Source: Actinorugispora endophytica (GTDB taxonomy: Bacteria > Actinomycetota > Actinomycetes > Streptosporangiales > Streptosporangiaceae). Taken from it: 64,000 bases of DNA. Where the stretch lies: contig NZ_SNYN01000003.1 of NCBI RefSeq assembly GCF_004363075.1, positions 1 through 64,000 on the forward strand. Direction: 5' to 3'. The position numbers and the translations under genes are program-made. The notes beneath the pieces are model-generated. The model worked only from the letters and a program-made list of their open reading frames with translations, searched no databases and had not been told where the DNA came from. Positions 25,677 to 35,553 of the stretch are shown here, piece by piece (within the stretch, counting starts at the first letter, position 1; every line of letters starts with the position of its first letter).

Positions 25677-25998
25677 GGAAGCTCCGCCGTGTGGGGTTTC
25701 GTCGGCGGTCTTGGGCTTTCTGCCCGTTCCGGGGCCGGGAAGGGCGGAAAGCCCGTGATCATTCCGAGCGAGGGCGGGACCGGCCCTCGAACCCCCGCGT
25801 CACGGACATCCGGCGGGTGCGGCGGGTGGCGCGGCCGTAGAAACGGCGCCGCCGTTCCCGAAAACGCCGTCGGGGGTGTCCCGGAGCGGTGATTCCGATG
25901 GTTTTGTGCCGGCGAGGATGCGGATCGGTTCTGGTGGCCGCGTTTCGCCGCGAGGGGGACGCCTCCGCTCCTAGCATTCTGACCCGGAGGTGGGGAAG
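25677..25998. other. Intergenic region with stop-codon-adjacent repeat element
   Basis: Directly after the SDR stop the sequence reads GGAAGCTCCG, as in the element after nrtR. It then enters a block (25705-25793) shared with 40851-40940. The remainder up to the BlaI-like gene is GC rich with no ORF and should hold that gene's promoter. Confidence 0.5.
25705..25793. repeat. Dispersed repeat family 2, copy 1
   Basis: About 90 bases match 40851-40940: CGGTCTTGGGCTTTCTGCCC at the left, an inverse (GGGCGGAAAGCCC) after a short loop, then ATTCCGAGCG and GCCCTCGAACC. The two halves form an imperfect stem-loop. Both copies lie just downstream of a gene ending in CTAG. Confidence 0.7.
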
Positions 25999-26379
25999 GT
26001 GAAGGCACGGGAGTTCGGTGAACTGGAGGCCGCCATCATGGACGCCCTGTGGTCCGCCGACCGCGCGCTCGTGGTCCGCGAGGTCCGCGAGACCATGACC
26101 TACGACCGGGACATCGCCTACACGACGGTCATGACCGTCACCAACATCCTGTTCCACAAAGGGCTGCTGGACCGGGAGAAAGCAGGACGGGCCTGGCGGT
26201 ACTGGCCCCGCGAGACGCGCGAGGAGCACACCGCGCGGGTCATGAGCGAGGTCCTGAGCGAGGGCGGGGACCGGGGCGCGACCATGCTCCGCTTCATCGA
26301 GCGCTTCAGCGACGAGGAGATGTCCCGCCTCCACGAGGCGGTCGCGAAGGTCCGGACCCGAAGGGGGATCGCCTCGTGA
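25999..26379 (+). CDS. BlaI/MecI/CopY-family transcriptional regulator
   Basis: This 126-residue winged-helix repressor has FGELEAAIMDALWS, VREVRETM and AYTTVMTVTNILFHKGLL (recognition helix about 35-60), and a C-terminal dimerisation helix (LRFIERFSDEEMSRLHEAV). I chose GTG 25999, which has GGAGG eight bases upstream; a GTG at 25990 is also in frame. BlaI-type repressors usually pair with a BlaR-like metalloprotease, but none is adjacent, so its target is unclear. A short gap separates it from the aminotransferase gene. Confidence 0.85.
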   Translation: MKAREFGELEAAIMDALWSADRALVVREVRETMTYDRDIAYTTVMTVTNILFHKGLLDREKAGRAWRYWPRETREEHTARVMSEVLSEGGDRGATMLRFIERFSDEEMSRLHEAVAKVRTRRGIAS

Positions 26380-26397
26380 CCGGGGCGGGGAACTAGG

Positions 26398-28262
<1,865 letters not shown>

Positions 28263-28569
28263 GCGCCGCGGAGGGGCGTCCGGCCCTCGCGGAGGGGCCC
28301 GGCAAACGGTCCTCCCGCCATCGGAGGCCGGTATCGTAAGGCGGGAGGGCTTCGGCGGACCCCCCGCAGGCGCCGACCCGAATCCGAACTTTTCGTGAAC
28401 CGATCGCACCCGTCTGCGCGTCATATCCGTTAGCGCCCGCAGTGCGTGGGGAGCGAAGATTCCAGGGGGCGAAGAACTGAGCGAGATCACCAACGGCGAC
28501 GGCGGGATCGATCCGCGCCCCGAGACCGAGACAACGGACACCGGCCCTTCTCCTTCTGCGACGAGCGAC
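28263..28569. other. Intergenic region and possible 5' coding extension of the PBP gene
   Basis: No separate gene is seen. A promoter is likely around 28380-28430 where the sequence is A+T richer. From 28477 the PBP frame is open, and a CTG there has a purine-rich GGGGGCGAAGAA upstream, so translation may begin up to 31 codons before the GTG at 28570. Confidence 0.4.
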
Positions 28570-31500
28570 GTGGATTCCAAGCAGCCTGACTCCAATGACC
28601 GTCCTGGCGACGGCACTGACGAGCGCCCTGGCGGCGCCGAGAACCAGAACCCGGCCGACGCGTCCGGTAACGACGAGAACGAGTTCGGCTGGTTCGGCGC
28701 TCGTTCCGACGATGATCCGGACGACGGTTCCCCCTACCTCGCGAACAGCGCCTTCAAGGACAGCGGCAGCTTCTTCCGCGACAGGGTGGCCCGCAACCTG
28801 GCCGACCAGTACGGTCTCGACCTGCGGGAGAACGGCGACGCGGAGAAGGCGGGGCCCGAGCCCGTCGAGCCGCCCGAGCCCGACGGGGCGGAGGAGCGGG
28901 AGGCCCCGGCCGGTCCGGCCGCAGACGAGGCGGCCGCCTCGGACGCACCCGCCGCCGAGGCGCCCGCGGACTCCGGTGACGCGGCCGGGCCGACAGTCCG
29001 GGACGAGGACCCGGCCACGGCCGTCCGCGCCGAGGCCGCCCCGGACTTCGGGGAGGACCTGAGCAGCAACACCAACTGGGACCCCGAGGGCACCGCCGAG
29101 TTCACACCGGTCTTCGCCGACGACTCCGCCGACGAGCCCGCCGAGTCCGGGGCGGCCCTCTCCGAGGCCGCGAAGAGCACCGCCGCCTACAGCTACGACC
29201 TGGGCCGGGCCGCGCGGGACCAGCGGAGGCCGGAGCCCGACCCGGCCGACCTGCCCGAGTCCGAGGCCGCCTCCGGCGGCGCCCCCGGGCCGGAGTCCGG
29301 TCCCGAACCCGCGGAGCGGCCGGTCGCCCCGGTCATCCCGGCGGCCTCGGCCGCCCCGGTGGAGCCGGTGGAGCCGGGCGGGTCGAACGACCCGGGCGAG
29401 GCCTCCGGTTCGAGACCCGGGACCGATCCGGTCGGCCGCCCGGCCGCACCCGGAGCGGTCCCCGCACCGGACCCCGCCGGCGGGCCGGCCGCCGAGGCCG
29501 CCTCCGGGGCGGCGCCCGAGGGCGCGGCCAAGGCCGGCGCCGCGGGGAAGAAGCCCAAGCGCAAGAAGCCGCTGTGGTGGCGCGTCACCCGCGTCGGCCT
29601 GGTGGCGGCGCTCGTGATGGTCGTCGCGGTGGTGGGCGGGTTCACCTACTTCTACTCGGTCATCCAGGTCCCCGACGCGACCCAGGCGGACGCCGTCGCG
29701 GAGGGCTCGACCTTCTACTACGCCGACGGCGAGACGGTCCTGACCGAGCGCGGGGTCAACCGCGAGCCCGTGAGCCTCGACGAGGTTCCCGAGCACGTCC
29801 AGAACGCCATCCTCTCCGCGGAGAACCGCGGTTTCTGGGACGAGCCGGGCGTCTCCGTCTCCGGCACCGCGCGGGCGGTCTGGTCCACCGTCACCGGCAA
29901 GCAGGTGCAGGGCGGTTCCACCATCACCCAGCAGATGGTGCGCAACTACTACGAGGGCCTGAGCCAGGACCAGACACTGGAGCGCAAGCTCAAGGAGATC
30001 ATCATCTCCCTGAAGGTGGACCGGTCCAAGGACAAGGAATGGATCCTGGAGCAGTACCTCAACACCATCTACTTCGGCCGGAACGCCTACGGCATCCAGG
30101 CCGCGGCGGAGGCGTACTACCACAAGGACGTCGGCGACCTCACGCCTGACGAGGCGGCGTTCCTTGCGGCGGCGATCCAGCAGCCCACCAAGTTCGGCTT
30201 CGCGGACAGCGACACCACCCCGGAGATGGAGAACCGCTGGGAGTACGTGGTCGGCGGCCTGGTCGACATGGAGTCCATCACCCCGGCCGAGGCCGGGGAG
30301 TACGAGTTCCCCAAGCCCGAGAAGGAGCGGCCGCAGGACGGCATCGACCTCAGCGGCTACAAGGGCTACATGTTCCAGCAGGCGATGGACGAGCTGGCGG
30401 ATCTCGGCTACACCGAGGACAACATCAACCGGGGTGGCTTCGAGATCGTCACGACCTTCGACAGGGACCTCATGGACGCGGCCAAGGAGGCCGTCGAGAG
30501 CACCGTCCCCGTCGACGACCTTCCGGAGGGCGTCCGGGTCGGCCTGAGCGCGGTCGATCCGGCCACGGGCGAGGTCGTGGCCTTCTACGGAGGCAAGGAC
30601 TACTTCGAGAACCAGTACGACAGCGCGTTCCTGGGCACCGCGCAGGCGGGCTCGGCGATGAAGCCGTACGTGCTCGCGGCGGCGCTCAGGAGCGGGCTGA
30701 GCCTGAACACCATGGTGGACGGCACCGGGCCGAGGACGATCGCCGGCTCGACGGTGCAGAACGCGGGCAACGCCCCCGGCGGGGGGATGAACCTGATCCA
30801 GGCCACCACCGTCTCCAACAACCTCGGGTTCATCGACCTCGCCGAGCGGGTCGGACTGGAGGAGGTCGCCCAGACCGCGTACGACATGGGGCTGCCCGAG
30901 GACACGATCGACCTGGTCCCGGTGCTGCCGCTCGGTGTGAACAGCGTGAGCCCCACCAACCAGGCCGGCGGCTACGCCACCTTCGCCAACGGCGGCGAGC
31001 ACGTCGAGACGCACGTGGTCAGGTCCATCCTCAACCGCGAGGGCGAGGACGAGCGGCCCGAGGTCGAGCGGAACCGGGTCCTCACCGAGGAGCAGGCCGC
31101 CGACGCCACCTACGCGATGCGCCAGGTGGTCACGTCGGGCACCGGGACCTCGGCCAACTTCGGCCTCCCCGCGGCGGGCAAGACCGGGACCACCGACAGC
31201 AGCGTCGCGGCCTGGTTCGTCGGCTACACGCCGCAGTTCTCCTCGGCGGTGGGCATCTACAGCGGTGACAACCAGCCGTTCTCCGTCCCCGGTTGGGGCG
31301 CCCTGTCCGGCGGCACGCTTCCGGCCACGGTCTGGAGGGCCTTCATGCAGAAGGCGATGGAGGGCGAGGAGTACAAGGACTTCCCCCAGCCCTCCTTCGG
31401 CGGGACCACCCACAACTGGGCTCCCGCGCCGCCGCCCGAGCCCGAGACCCCCGTCGAGGGCGACGGAACCGGGGAGGAGCCGGGCGCGACCGATCCGGGG

Positions 31501-31671
31501 ACGACGGAGCCGGGGACGACGGAGCCCGGTGGGACGGAGCCCGGTGGGACGGAGCCGGGCGCGACCGATCCGGGGACGACGGAGCCGGGCACGACGGAGC
31601 CGGGCACGACGGAGCCGGGCACGATCGGCGGTGGCGGCGACGGCACCGACGGGTCGCCGCCGACAGGCTGA
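28570..31671 (+). CDS. Bifunctional class A penicillin-binding protein (PonA-like)
   Basis: This 1033-residue peptidoglycan synthase begins with an acidic, disordered Glu/Ala/Pro-rich region (about 1-330), unusually long for the family. One TM follows (about 338-362), then a GT51 glycosyltransferase with SAENRGFW (usual EDR reads ENR, catalytic Glu kept) and QGGSTITQQMVRNYY (about 447). The transpeptidase domain has GSAMKPY (SxxK, Ser about 695), SNN (about 751) and KTGT (about 873). The tail carries nine TEPGT-like repeats. GTG 28570 lacks a convincing ribosome site, so an upstream CTG is possible. It polymerises and crosslinks cell-wall glycan outside the membrane. Confidence 0.88.
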   Translation: MDSKQPDSNDRPGDGTDERPGGAENQNPADASGNDENEFGWFGARSDDDPDDGSPYLANSAFKDSGSFFRDRVARNLADQYGLDLRENGDAEKAGPEPVEPPEPDGAEEREAPAGPAADEAAASDAPAAEAPADSGDAAGPTVRDEDPATAVRAEAAPDFGEDLSSNTNWDPEGTAEFTPVFADDSADEPAESGAALSEAAKSTAAYSYDLGRAARDQRRPEPDPADLPESEAASGGAPGPESGPEPAERPVAPVIPAASAAPVEPVEPGGSNDPGEASGSRPGTDPVGRPAAPGAVPAPDPAGGPAAEAASGAAPEGAAKAGAAGKKPKRKKPLWWRVTRVGLVAALVMVVAVVGGFTYFYSVIQVPDATQADAVAEGSTFYYADGETVLTERGVNREPVSLDEVPEHVQNAILSAENRGFWDEPGVSVSGTARAVWSTVTGKQVQGGSTITQQMVRNYYEGLSQDQTLERKLKEIIISLKVDRSKDKEWILEQYLNTIYFGRNAYGIQAAAEAYYHKDVGDLTPDEAAFLAAAIQQPTKFGFADSDTTPEMENRWEYVVGGLVDMESITPAEAGEYEFPKPEKERPQDGIDLSGYKGYMFQQAMDELADLGYTEDNINRGGFEIVTTFDRDLMDAAKEAVESTVPVDDLPEGVRVGLSAVDPATGEVVAFYGGKDYFENQYDSAFLGTAQAGSAMKPYVLAAALRSGLSLNTMVDGTGPRTIAGSTVQNAGNAPGGGMNLIQATTVSNNLGFIDLAERVGLEEVAQTAYDMGLPEDTIDLVPVLPLGVNSVSPTNQAGGYATFANGGEHVETHVVRSILNREGEDERPEVERNRVLTEEQAADATYAMRQVVTSGTGTSANFGLPAAGKTGTTDSSVAAWFVGYTPQFSSAVGIYSGDNQPFSVPGWGALSGGTLPATVWRAFMQKAMEGEEYKDFPQPSFGGTTHNWAPAPPPEPETPVEGDGTGEEPGATDPGTTEPGTTEPGGTEPGGTEPGATDPGTTEPGTTEPGTTEPGTIGGGGDGTDGSPPTG
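31486..31620 (+). repeat. Nine tandem 15-bp repeats encoding TEPGx pentapeptides
   Basis: Nine consecutive 15-base units inside the PBP gene encode pentads of the type (A/T/G)TEPG, with TDPG in two units. The C-terminal tail is therefore a Pro/Gly/Thr-rich flexible stalk, prone to copy-number change by slippage. Confidence 0.85.
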
Positions 31672-31679
31672 CCGATGGC

Positions 31680-31713
31680 GGAGGGCCGCACCCCTGCAGG
31701 GGTGCGGCCCTCC
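31680..31713. terminator. Terminator hairpin of the PBP gene
   Basis: A perfect 15-bp stem (GGAGGGCCGCACCCC and inverse) with a TGCA loop starts 8 bases beyond the PBP stop. It abuts the family 1 palindrome. Confidence 0.75.
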
Positions 31714-31795
31714 GTCTTCCCCGCTGATCTTGACGTTTCCGGGGTCTCAACCGCCTCCGAGACCCCGGAAACGTCAAGATCAGCGGGGAAGACGG
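31712..31795. repeat. Long perfect palindrome, family 1 (37-bp stem)
   Basis: Arms 31712-31748 and 31759-31795 pair perfectly over 37 bp around loop AACCGCCTCC. The inner stem TTTCCGGGG-TCTC and loop CCGCCTCC are shared with the element at 8231-8296. It lies between the convergent PBP and alpha/alpha-barrel genes and ends 6 bases before the latter's stop codon. Confidence 0.8.
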
Positions 31796-31801
31796 GGAGT
31801 G

Positions 31802-32884
31802 CTAGGGAACCCGCAGGGTGCGGGAGCGGTCGCAGCAGCCGGTGTCCTCGGCCGCGGCTCCACCGGGCGGGTCGGTGAAGACGCGCGCTCCCGGCGTGGC
31901 GCCGCACAGGGCGTCGGACGCCAGGATCACCGCGGCCGCCGTCCAGGTGCTGCGCTCCACCGGCCAGCGGACGTCCTCGGCGAACTGGTAGCCGGTCCAG
32001 TAGGCGCCGTCGTCGGGGTCGCGCAGGTGCTGCATCGAGGCCAGCAGGTCGGTGCCCCTGTCCGTCTCGCCGATGGCGGCCAGCGCGAGCACCAGTTCCG
32101 AGGTCTCCGCCCCGGTGACCCACGGCTGGTCGCTGACGCAGCGGATGCCCAGCCCCGGAACCACGAAGGTGTCCCAGCGCGCCGCGATCCGCTCGTCGGC
32201 GGCGTCCCCGCGCAGCGCGCCGCCCAGGACCGGGTAGTACCAGTCCATCGAGTAGCGGCTGCGGTCCGCGAAGATCGGTTCGTGCTCGCACACCAGGTGG
32301 GCCAGGCGCGCGGCGGCCAGCTCCCAGTCCGGTTGGGGGCGGCCCAGGTGCTCGGCCAGCGCGACGGCGCAGCGCAGCCCCTGATGGATGCTCGCGCAGA
32401 CCGTGAGCAGGGCGTGGTCGCCCGCGTTGCCGTCGGGGTCGCGCGCCCACCGGATCTCCCCGCGCGCGGTGCGCAGGCCCAGGACGAACCCGATACCCGC
32501 GCGCACGGTCGGCCACAGCCGTTCGGCGAACGCGTCGTCGCCGCTGATCAGGACGTGCTGCCAGACGCCCACGGCGGGGTAGGCGGCGTGGTTGGCCTCG
32601 CGGACGGGGTTGACGGCCTTGCCCTGGCGCAGTTTGGCGGGCCAGGACCCGTCCGGGTTCTGCGCCGACGCCAGCCACTCGTAGGCGCGCACCGCCGCGG
32701 CCTCGTGCCCGGCCACCGACAGCGCCATGGCGCACTCCACGTGGTCCCAGACGTCCAGGTGGCCGCCGGGGAACCACGGGATCGCGCCCGAGGGCTCCTG
32801 GACGCCGAGCAGGTAGTCGGCGCTCTGGGCGACGTCGTCCGCGCTCAGCACGCCCGGCAGCTCGGGAAGGACGCGCGCCCTCAT
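31802..32884 (-). CDS. Alpha/alpha-barrel (prenyltransferase/terpene cyclase-like) protein
   Basis: The 360-residue protein has repeated helical units with Trp-containing turns (SADYLLGVQEPSGAIPWFPGGHLDVWDHVECAMAL, AYEWLASAQNPDGSWPA, SMQHLRDPDDGAYWTGYQF). This (alpha/alpha)6 pattern resembles squalene-hopene cyclase, prenyltransferase and glycoside-hydrolase toroids. No DxDD cyclase motif is visible, so a terpene cyclase role is doubtful; glycan processing is equally possible. ATG 32884 overlaps the methyltransferase stop as ATGA. It is the last gene of the GT4-methyltransferase operon. Confidence 0.75.
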   Translation of the reverse strand: MRARVLPELPGVLSADDVAQSADYLLGVQEPSGAIPWFPGGHLDVWDHVECAMALSVAGHEAAAVRAYEWLASAQNPDGSWPAKLRQGKAVNPVREANHAAYPAVGVWQHVLISGDDAFAERLWPTVRAGIGFVLGLRTARGEIRWARDPDGNAGDHALLTVCASIHQGLRCAVALAEHLGRPQPDWELAAARLAHLVCEHEPIFADRSRYSMDWYYPVLGGALRGDAADERIAARWDTFVVPGLGIRCVSDQPWVTGAETSELVLALAAIGETDRGTDLLASMQHLRDPDDGAYWTGYQFAEDVRWPVERSTWTAAAVILASDALCGATPGARVFTDPPGGAAAEDTGCCDRSRTLRVP

Positions 32885-33612
32885 CCAGCGGTCCCCGCGC
32901 GCAGCGGTTTGCGCAGGTAGACGACGACGCTCTTGCCGATCAGCGGGTTGAGGGCGCGTTCGGCGAGCCGGGTGACCCGGGGGGCCTCGAACATGTCCCA
33001 CACCAGGAGCCGGTGGTACGCCCGGACCAGCGGGTGGGTGTCGTTCCCGGTGCCGACGGCGCACTTGATCCACCAGTAGGGCGCGTGCAGGGCGTGCGCG
33101 TGGTGGTGCGGACCGATCTCGAACCCGGTGGCCTTGAGCTTGGCCTCCAGCTCGGCGCGGGTGTAGATGCGGATGTGTCCGCCCTCGTTGGTGTGGTATT
33201 CCTCCGACAGCGCCCAGCAGACGCGCTCGGGAAGCCAGCTCGGTACGGTGACGGCGGCGATCCCGCCGGGTCTGAGGACGCGGTGGAGCTCGGCCATGGC
33301 GGCGGTGTCGTGCGGGATGTGCTCCATGATCTCGGCGGCGAGGACCCGGTCGAAGGAGTCGTCCTCGAAGGGCATGGCCAGGGCGTCGCCCTTGACGGTC
33401 TCGGCCTCGGCTCCGGCGGGGGCCTCGCCCTCGGCGCGCATCGCGGCGAACATGGCGGCGACGTCGGCCAGGTCGTTCTCGTTCTGGTCGAAGGCCACCA
33501 CGTCGGCGCCCCGGCGGTAGATCTCGAACGCGTGCCGGCCGCCGCCGCAGCCCAGGTCCAGCACCCGTTCGCCGGGGCCGACGGGGAACAGGTTGAAGTC
33601 GACGGTGATCAG
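32881..33612 (-). CDS. Class I SAM-dependent methyltransferase with CTG start
   Basis: This 243-residue methyltransferase has VLDLGCGGGRHAFE (motif I), VVAFDQNENDLADV (motif II), DALAMPFEDDSFDRVLAAEIMEHIP and VLRPGGIAAVTVPSW, then an actinomycete-specific C-terminus with HAHALHAPYWWIKCA. No ATG, GTG or TTG fits. The CTG read from 33612 has AAGGAG six bases upstream, and the resulting ITVDFNLFP aligns with the start of Streptomyces homologues (M-LTVDF, recalled from memory). It lies 82 bases after the GT4 gene and overlaps the barrel protein gene. The acceptor is unknown. Confidence 0.85.
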   Translation of the reverse strand: MITVDFNLFPVGPGERVLDLGCGGGRHAFEIYRRGADVVAFDQNENDLADVAAMFAAMRAEGEAPAGAEAETVKGDALAMPFEDDSFDRVLAAEIMEHIPHDTAAMAELHRVLRPGGIAAVTVPSWLPERVCWALSEEYHTNEGGHIRIYTRAELEAKLKATGFEIGPHHHAHALHAPYWWIKCAVGTGNDTHPLVRAYHRLLVWDMFEAPRVTRLAERALNPLIGKSVVVYLRKPLRAGTAG

Positions 33613-33694
33613 TGGAGGCTCCTTCGGGTCGGGATCGCGTCGTCCGGAAGCGGCACGCAACGGTGGTGGGTCGGTGGCGGCGGGACCGCGCGGG

Positions 33695-34960
33695 TCATCG
33701 GCTCGACCGTGCCCGCGCCGCCTCGACGGCCTCGACGTAGCGGCGGGCGGTCGTCTCGGCGACCGTCCGCCAGGTGAACCGCTCCTGGACCCGCAGCCAC
33801 GCCGCTTCGCCCATCCGGGCGCGTTCGGCGTCGTCGTCCAGCAGGCCGGCGACGGCCGCCGCGAGCGCCTCGGGGTCGCCCGGGGGGACGAGCAGCCCGG
33901 CGGCGCCGTCCTCGCCGACCACCTCGGGCAGCGCACCGGCCCTGCTGGCCACCAGCGGGGTCGCGGCGGCCATGGCCTCCACGGCGGGAAGCGAGAAGCC
34001 CTCGTAGAGGGAGGGGACCACGGCGACCTGCGCGCTGGAGAGCAGGCGGGCCAGCTCGGTGTCGTCGATGCCGCTGACGAAGGTGACGCGGTCGCGCAGC
34101 GACAACTCGTCCACCAGCAGGTCGGTGGGGCCGCCGGCTTTGGGCCTGCTGACGACGGTCAGCTCGACGCCGCGCTCGGTGGCGAGTTTGGCGGTGGCGC
34201 GCAGCAGCGTCGCCACGCCCTTGAGCGGGCTGTCGGCGCTGGCCACGCAGACGATCCGGCCGGGGACCCGCGCCACCTCGGGGCGCGGGTGGAAGAACCG
34301 GGTGTCCACGCCGAGCGGGACCACGTCGACTCCGGAGCGGCGCACGCCGAACTCGCGCACGATGTCGTCGGCGGAGGACTGCGAGGGCACCAGGATCGGC
34401 CGGAGCCGCCGGGCCACCCGGCCCTGCATGCCCACGAAGCCGTACCAGCGGCGCTTGGAGAGGCGCTGCCAGCCGGTGGCCTGCTCCAGCTCGATGCGGC
34501 GGTCCACGGTGATGGGGTGGTGGATGGTGGTGACCAGGGGGAAACCGGCGGCCCGGATGCCGAGCAGGCCGTAGCCGAGGGTCTGGTTGTCGTGCACCAC
34601 GTCGAACTCGTCGCGCCGGGCGCGTAGCTCGCGCATCGCCCGCAGGGAGAAGGTCAGAGGCTCGGGGAAGCCCGCGGTCCACATGGTGGCGACCTCGAGG
34701 GCGTCGATCCAGTCGCGCCACTGCCTGACGGGTGGGGTCTGGAACGGGGTGGCGTCGTTGTACAGGTCGAGGCTGGGGATCTTCTCCAGTTCGACGCCCT
34801 CGTCGAGTTCCGGGTAGGGCTGGCCGGACAGGACCCGCACGTGGTGTCCGAGGGCGGCGAGCTCCCGGGAGAGGTGCCGGACGTAGACGCCCTGGCCGCC
34901 GCAGTGCGGCTTGCTGCGGTAGGAGAGCAGGGCAATGCGCAGAGGACGGTCAAGAGGCAT
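33695..34960 (-). CDS. GT4-family glycosyltransferase
   Basis: This 421-residue GT-B fold glycosyltransferase has an N-terminal acceptor domain with IALLSYRSKPHCGGQGVYVRHLSRELAALGH and a C-terminal nucleotide-sugar domain with PLGVDTRFF, VASADSPLKGVATLLRA and the EX7E motif in PSLYEGFSLPAVEAMAAATPLVASRAGALPEV. Retaining chemistry is known for GT4. It is the first gene of the three-gene operon; donor and acceptor are unknown. The ATG at 34960 opens MPLDRPLRIALLSY. There is no signal peptide or TM, so it acts on the cytosolic face. Confidence 0.87.
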   Translation of the reverse strand: MPLDRPLRIALLSYRSKPHCGGQGVYVRHLSRELAALGHHVRVLSGQPYPELDEGVELEKIPSLDLYNDATPFQTPPVRQWRDWIDALEVATMWTAGFPEPLTFSLRAMRELRARRDEFDVVHDNQTLGYGLLGIRAAGFPLVTTIHHPITVDRRIELEQATGWQRLSKRRWYGFVGMQGRVARRLRPILVPSQSSADDIVREFGVRRSGVDVVPLGVDTRFFHPRPEVARVPGRIVCVASADSPLKGVATLLRATAKLATERGVELTVVSRPKAGGPTDLLVDELSLRDRVTFVSGIDDTELARLLSSAQVAVVPSLYEGFSLPAVEAMAAATPLVASRAGALPEVVGEDGAAGLLVPPGDPEALAAAVAGLLDDDAERARMGEAAWLRVQERFTWRTVAETTARRYVEAVEAARARSSR

Positions 34961-35281
34961 GTGGTTGACAACCCATCACAGGCGAGGAGCTGCGGGCGTG
35001 CCCGCCCGCGCGGGCGCGGCTCCGTGCGCCGTCGGCGGCGGAGTGGAGCGGGAAGGCGGAGGCGGCCGGGCGGTTCGCGGGGCGCGGAGTGGAAGGTGTA
35101 CGGGGCGCCTCCCGTTCCCACGGTGCCAACTGACCACTCCGCTCGCCATCCGCCCCAGACATTACCCACCAGTTTAATACCCGGACTTTCCCGGCGAACG
35201 GCCGGTGAACGGTCGGGTCCGGGCGGGCCTCTCCACGGCCTCCCGGGCGGGCGGTGGTCCGGAAGGGCGCTTCAGCATTGC

Positions 35282-35295
35282 TAGAACGAGTTCTA
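35282..35295. promoter_or_regulatory. KstR-like operator box 1
   Basis: TAGAACGAGTTCTA is a perfect palindrome matching the mycobacterial KstR consensus TNNAACNNGTTNNA. It lies in the A+T-rich part of the divergent region, upstream of the KstR-like TetR gene. Confidence 0.6.
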
Positions 35296-35411
35296 TTCTC
35301 TCGTTCGGAAGGGAGGGGTGGTGCTCGCACACCGTCGTTGTTACGCGCCAGTAGCCTGCTAGTGAGGCGTTATCCACAGGTGTCGAGGGCTGAACTTGCG
35401 GGGGATCATTA

Positions 35412-35425
35412 GATAACGTGTTCTT
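35412..35425. promoter_or_regulatory. KstR-like operator box 2
   Basis: GATAACGTGTTCTT keeps the AACnnGTT core but not the outer T and A. It lies 130 bases from box 1 and about 130 bases upstream of the TetR start. Confidence 0.45.
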
Positions 35426-35553
35426 GGAACAATCGAATGGGATGCCGGGCGACCGGCGCTGGTGGACGTCGTGTCGCGACACGGTCCGTGCGGTCACTCC
35501 ACGGAGGTGACGGGGCCGTGCGGGCGGCCCGCCGGACGATGAGGGGAGTCACC

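Larger units (their letters stand above)
34961..35553. other. Divergent regulatory region, GT4 operon / TetR gene
   Basis: These 593 bases hold no credible ORF. The part next to the GT4 gene is GC rich; from about 35270 to 35430 it is clearly A+T richer and carries two AACnnGTT boxes (35282-35295 and 35412-35425). This is the likely shared promoter/operator zone for the operon and its KstR-like regulator. Confidence 0.55.

Noticed and set aside
31486-31620. Tandem 15-bp repeats considered as a CRISPR array or VNTR locus
   Set aside because: Units are contiguous without spacers and stay in frame as TEPG pentads of the PBP tail, so they are coding repeats.
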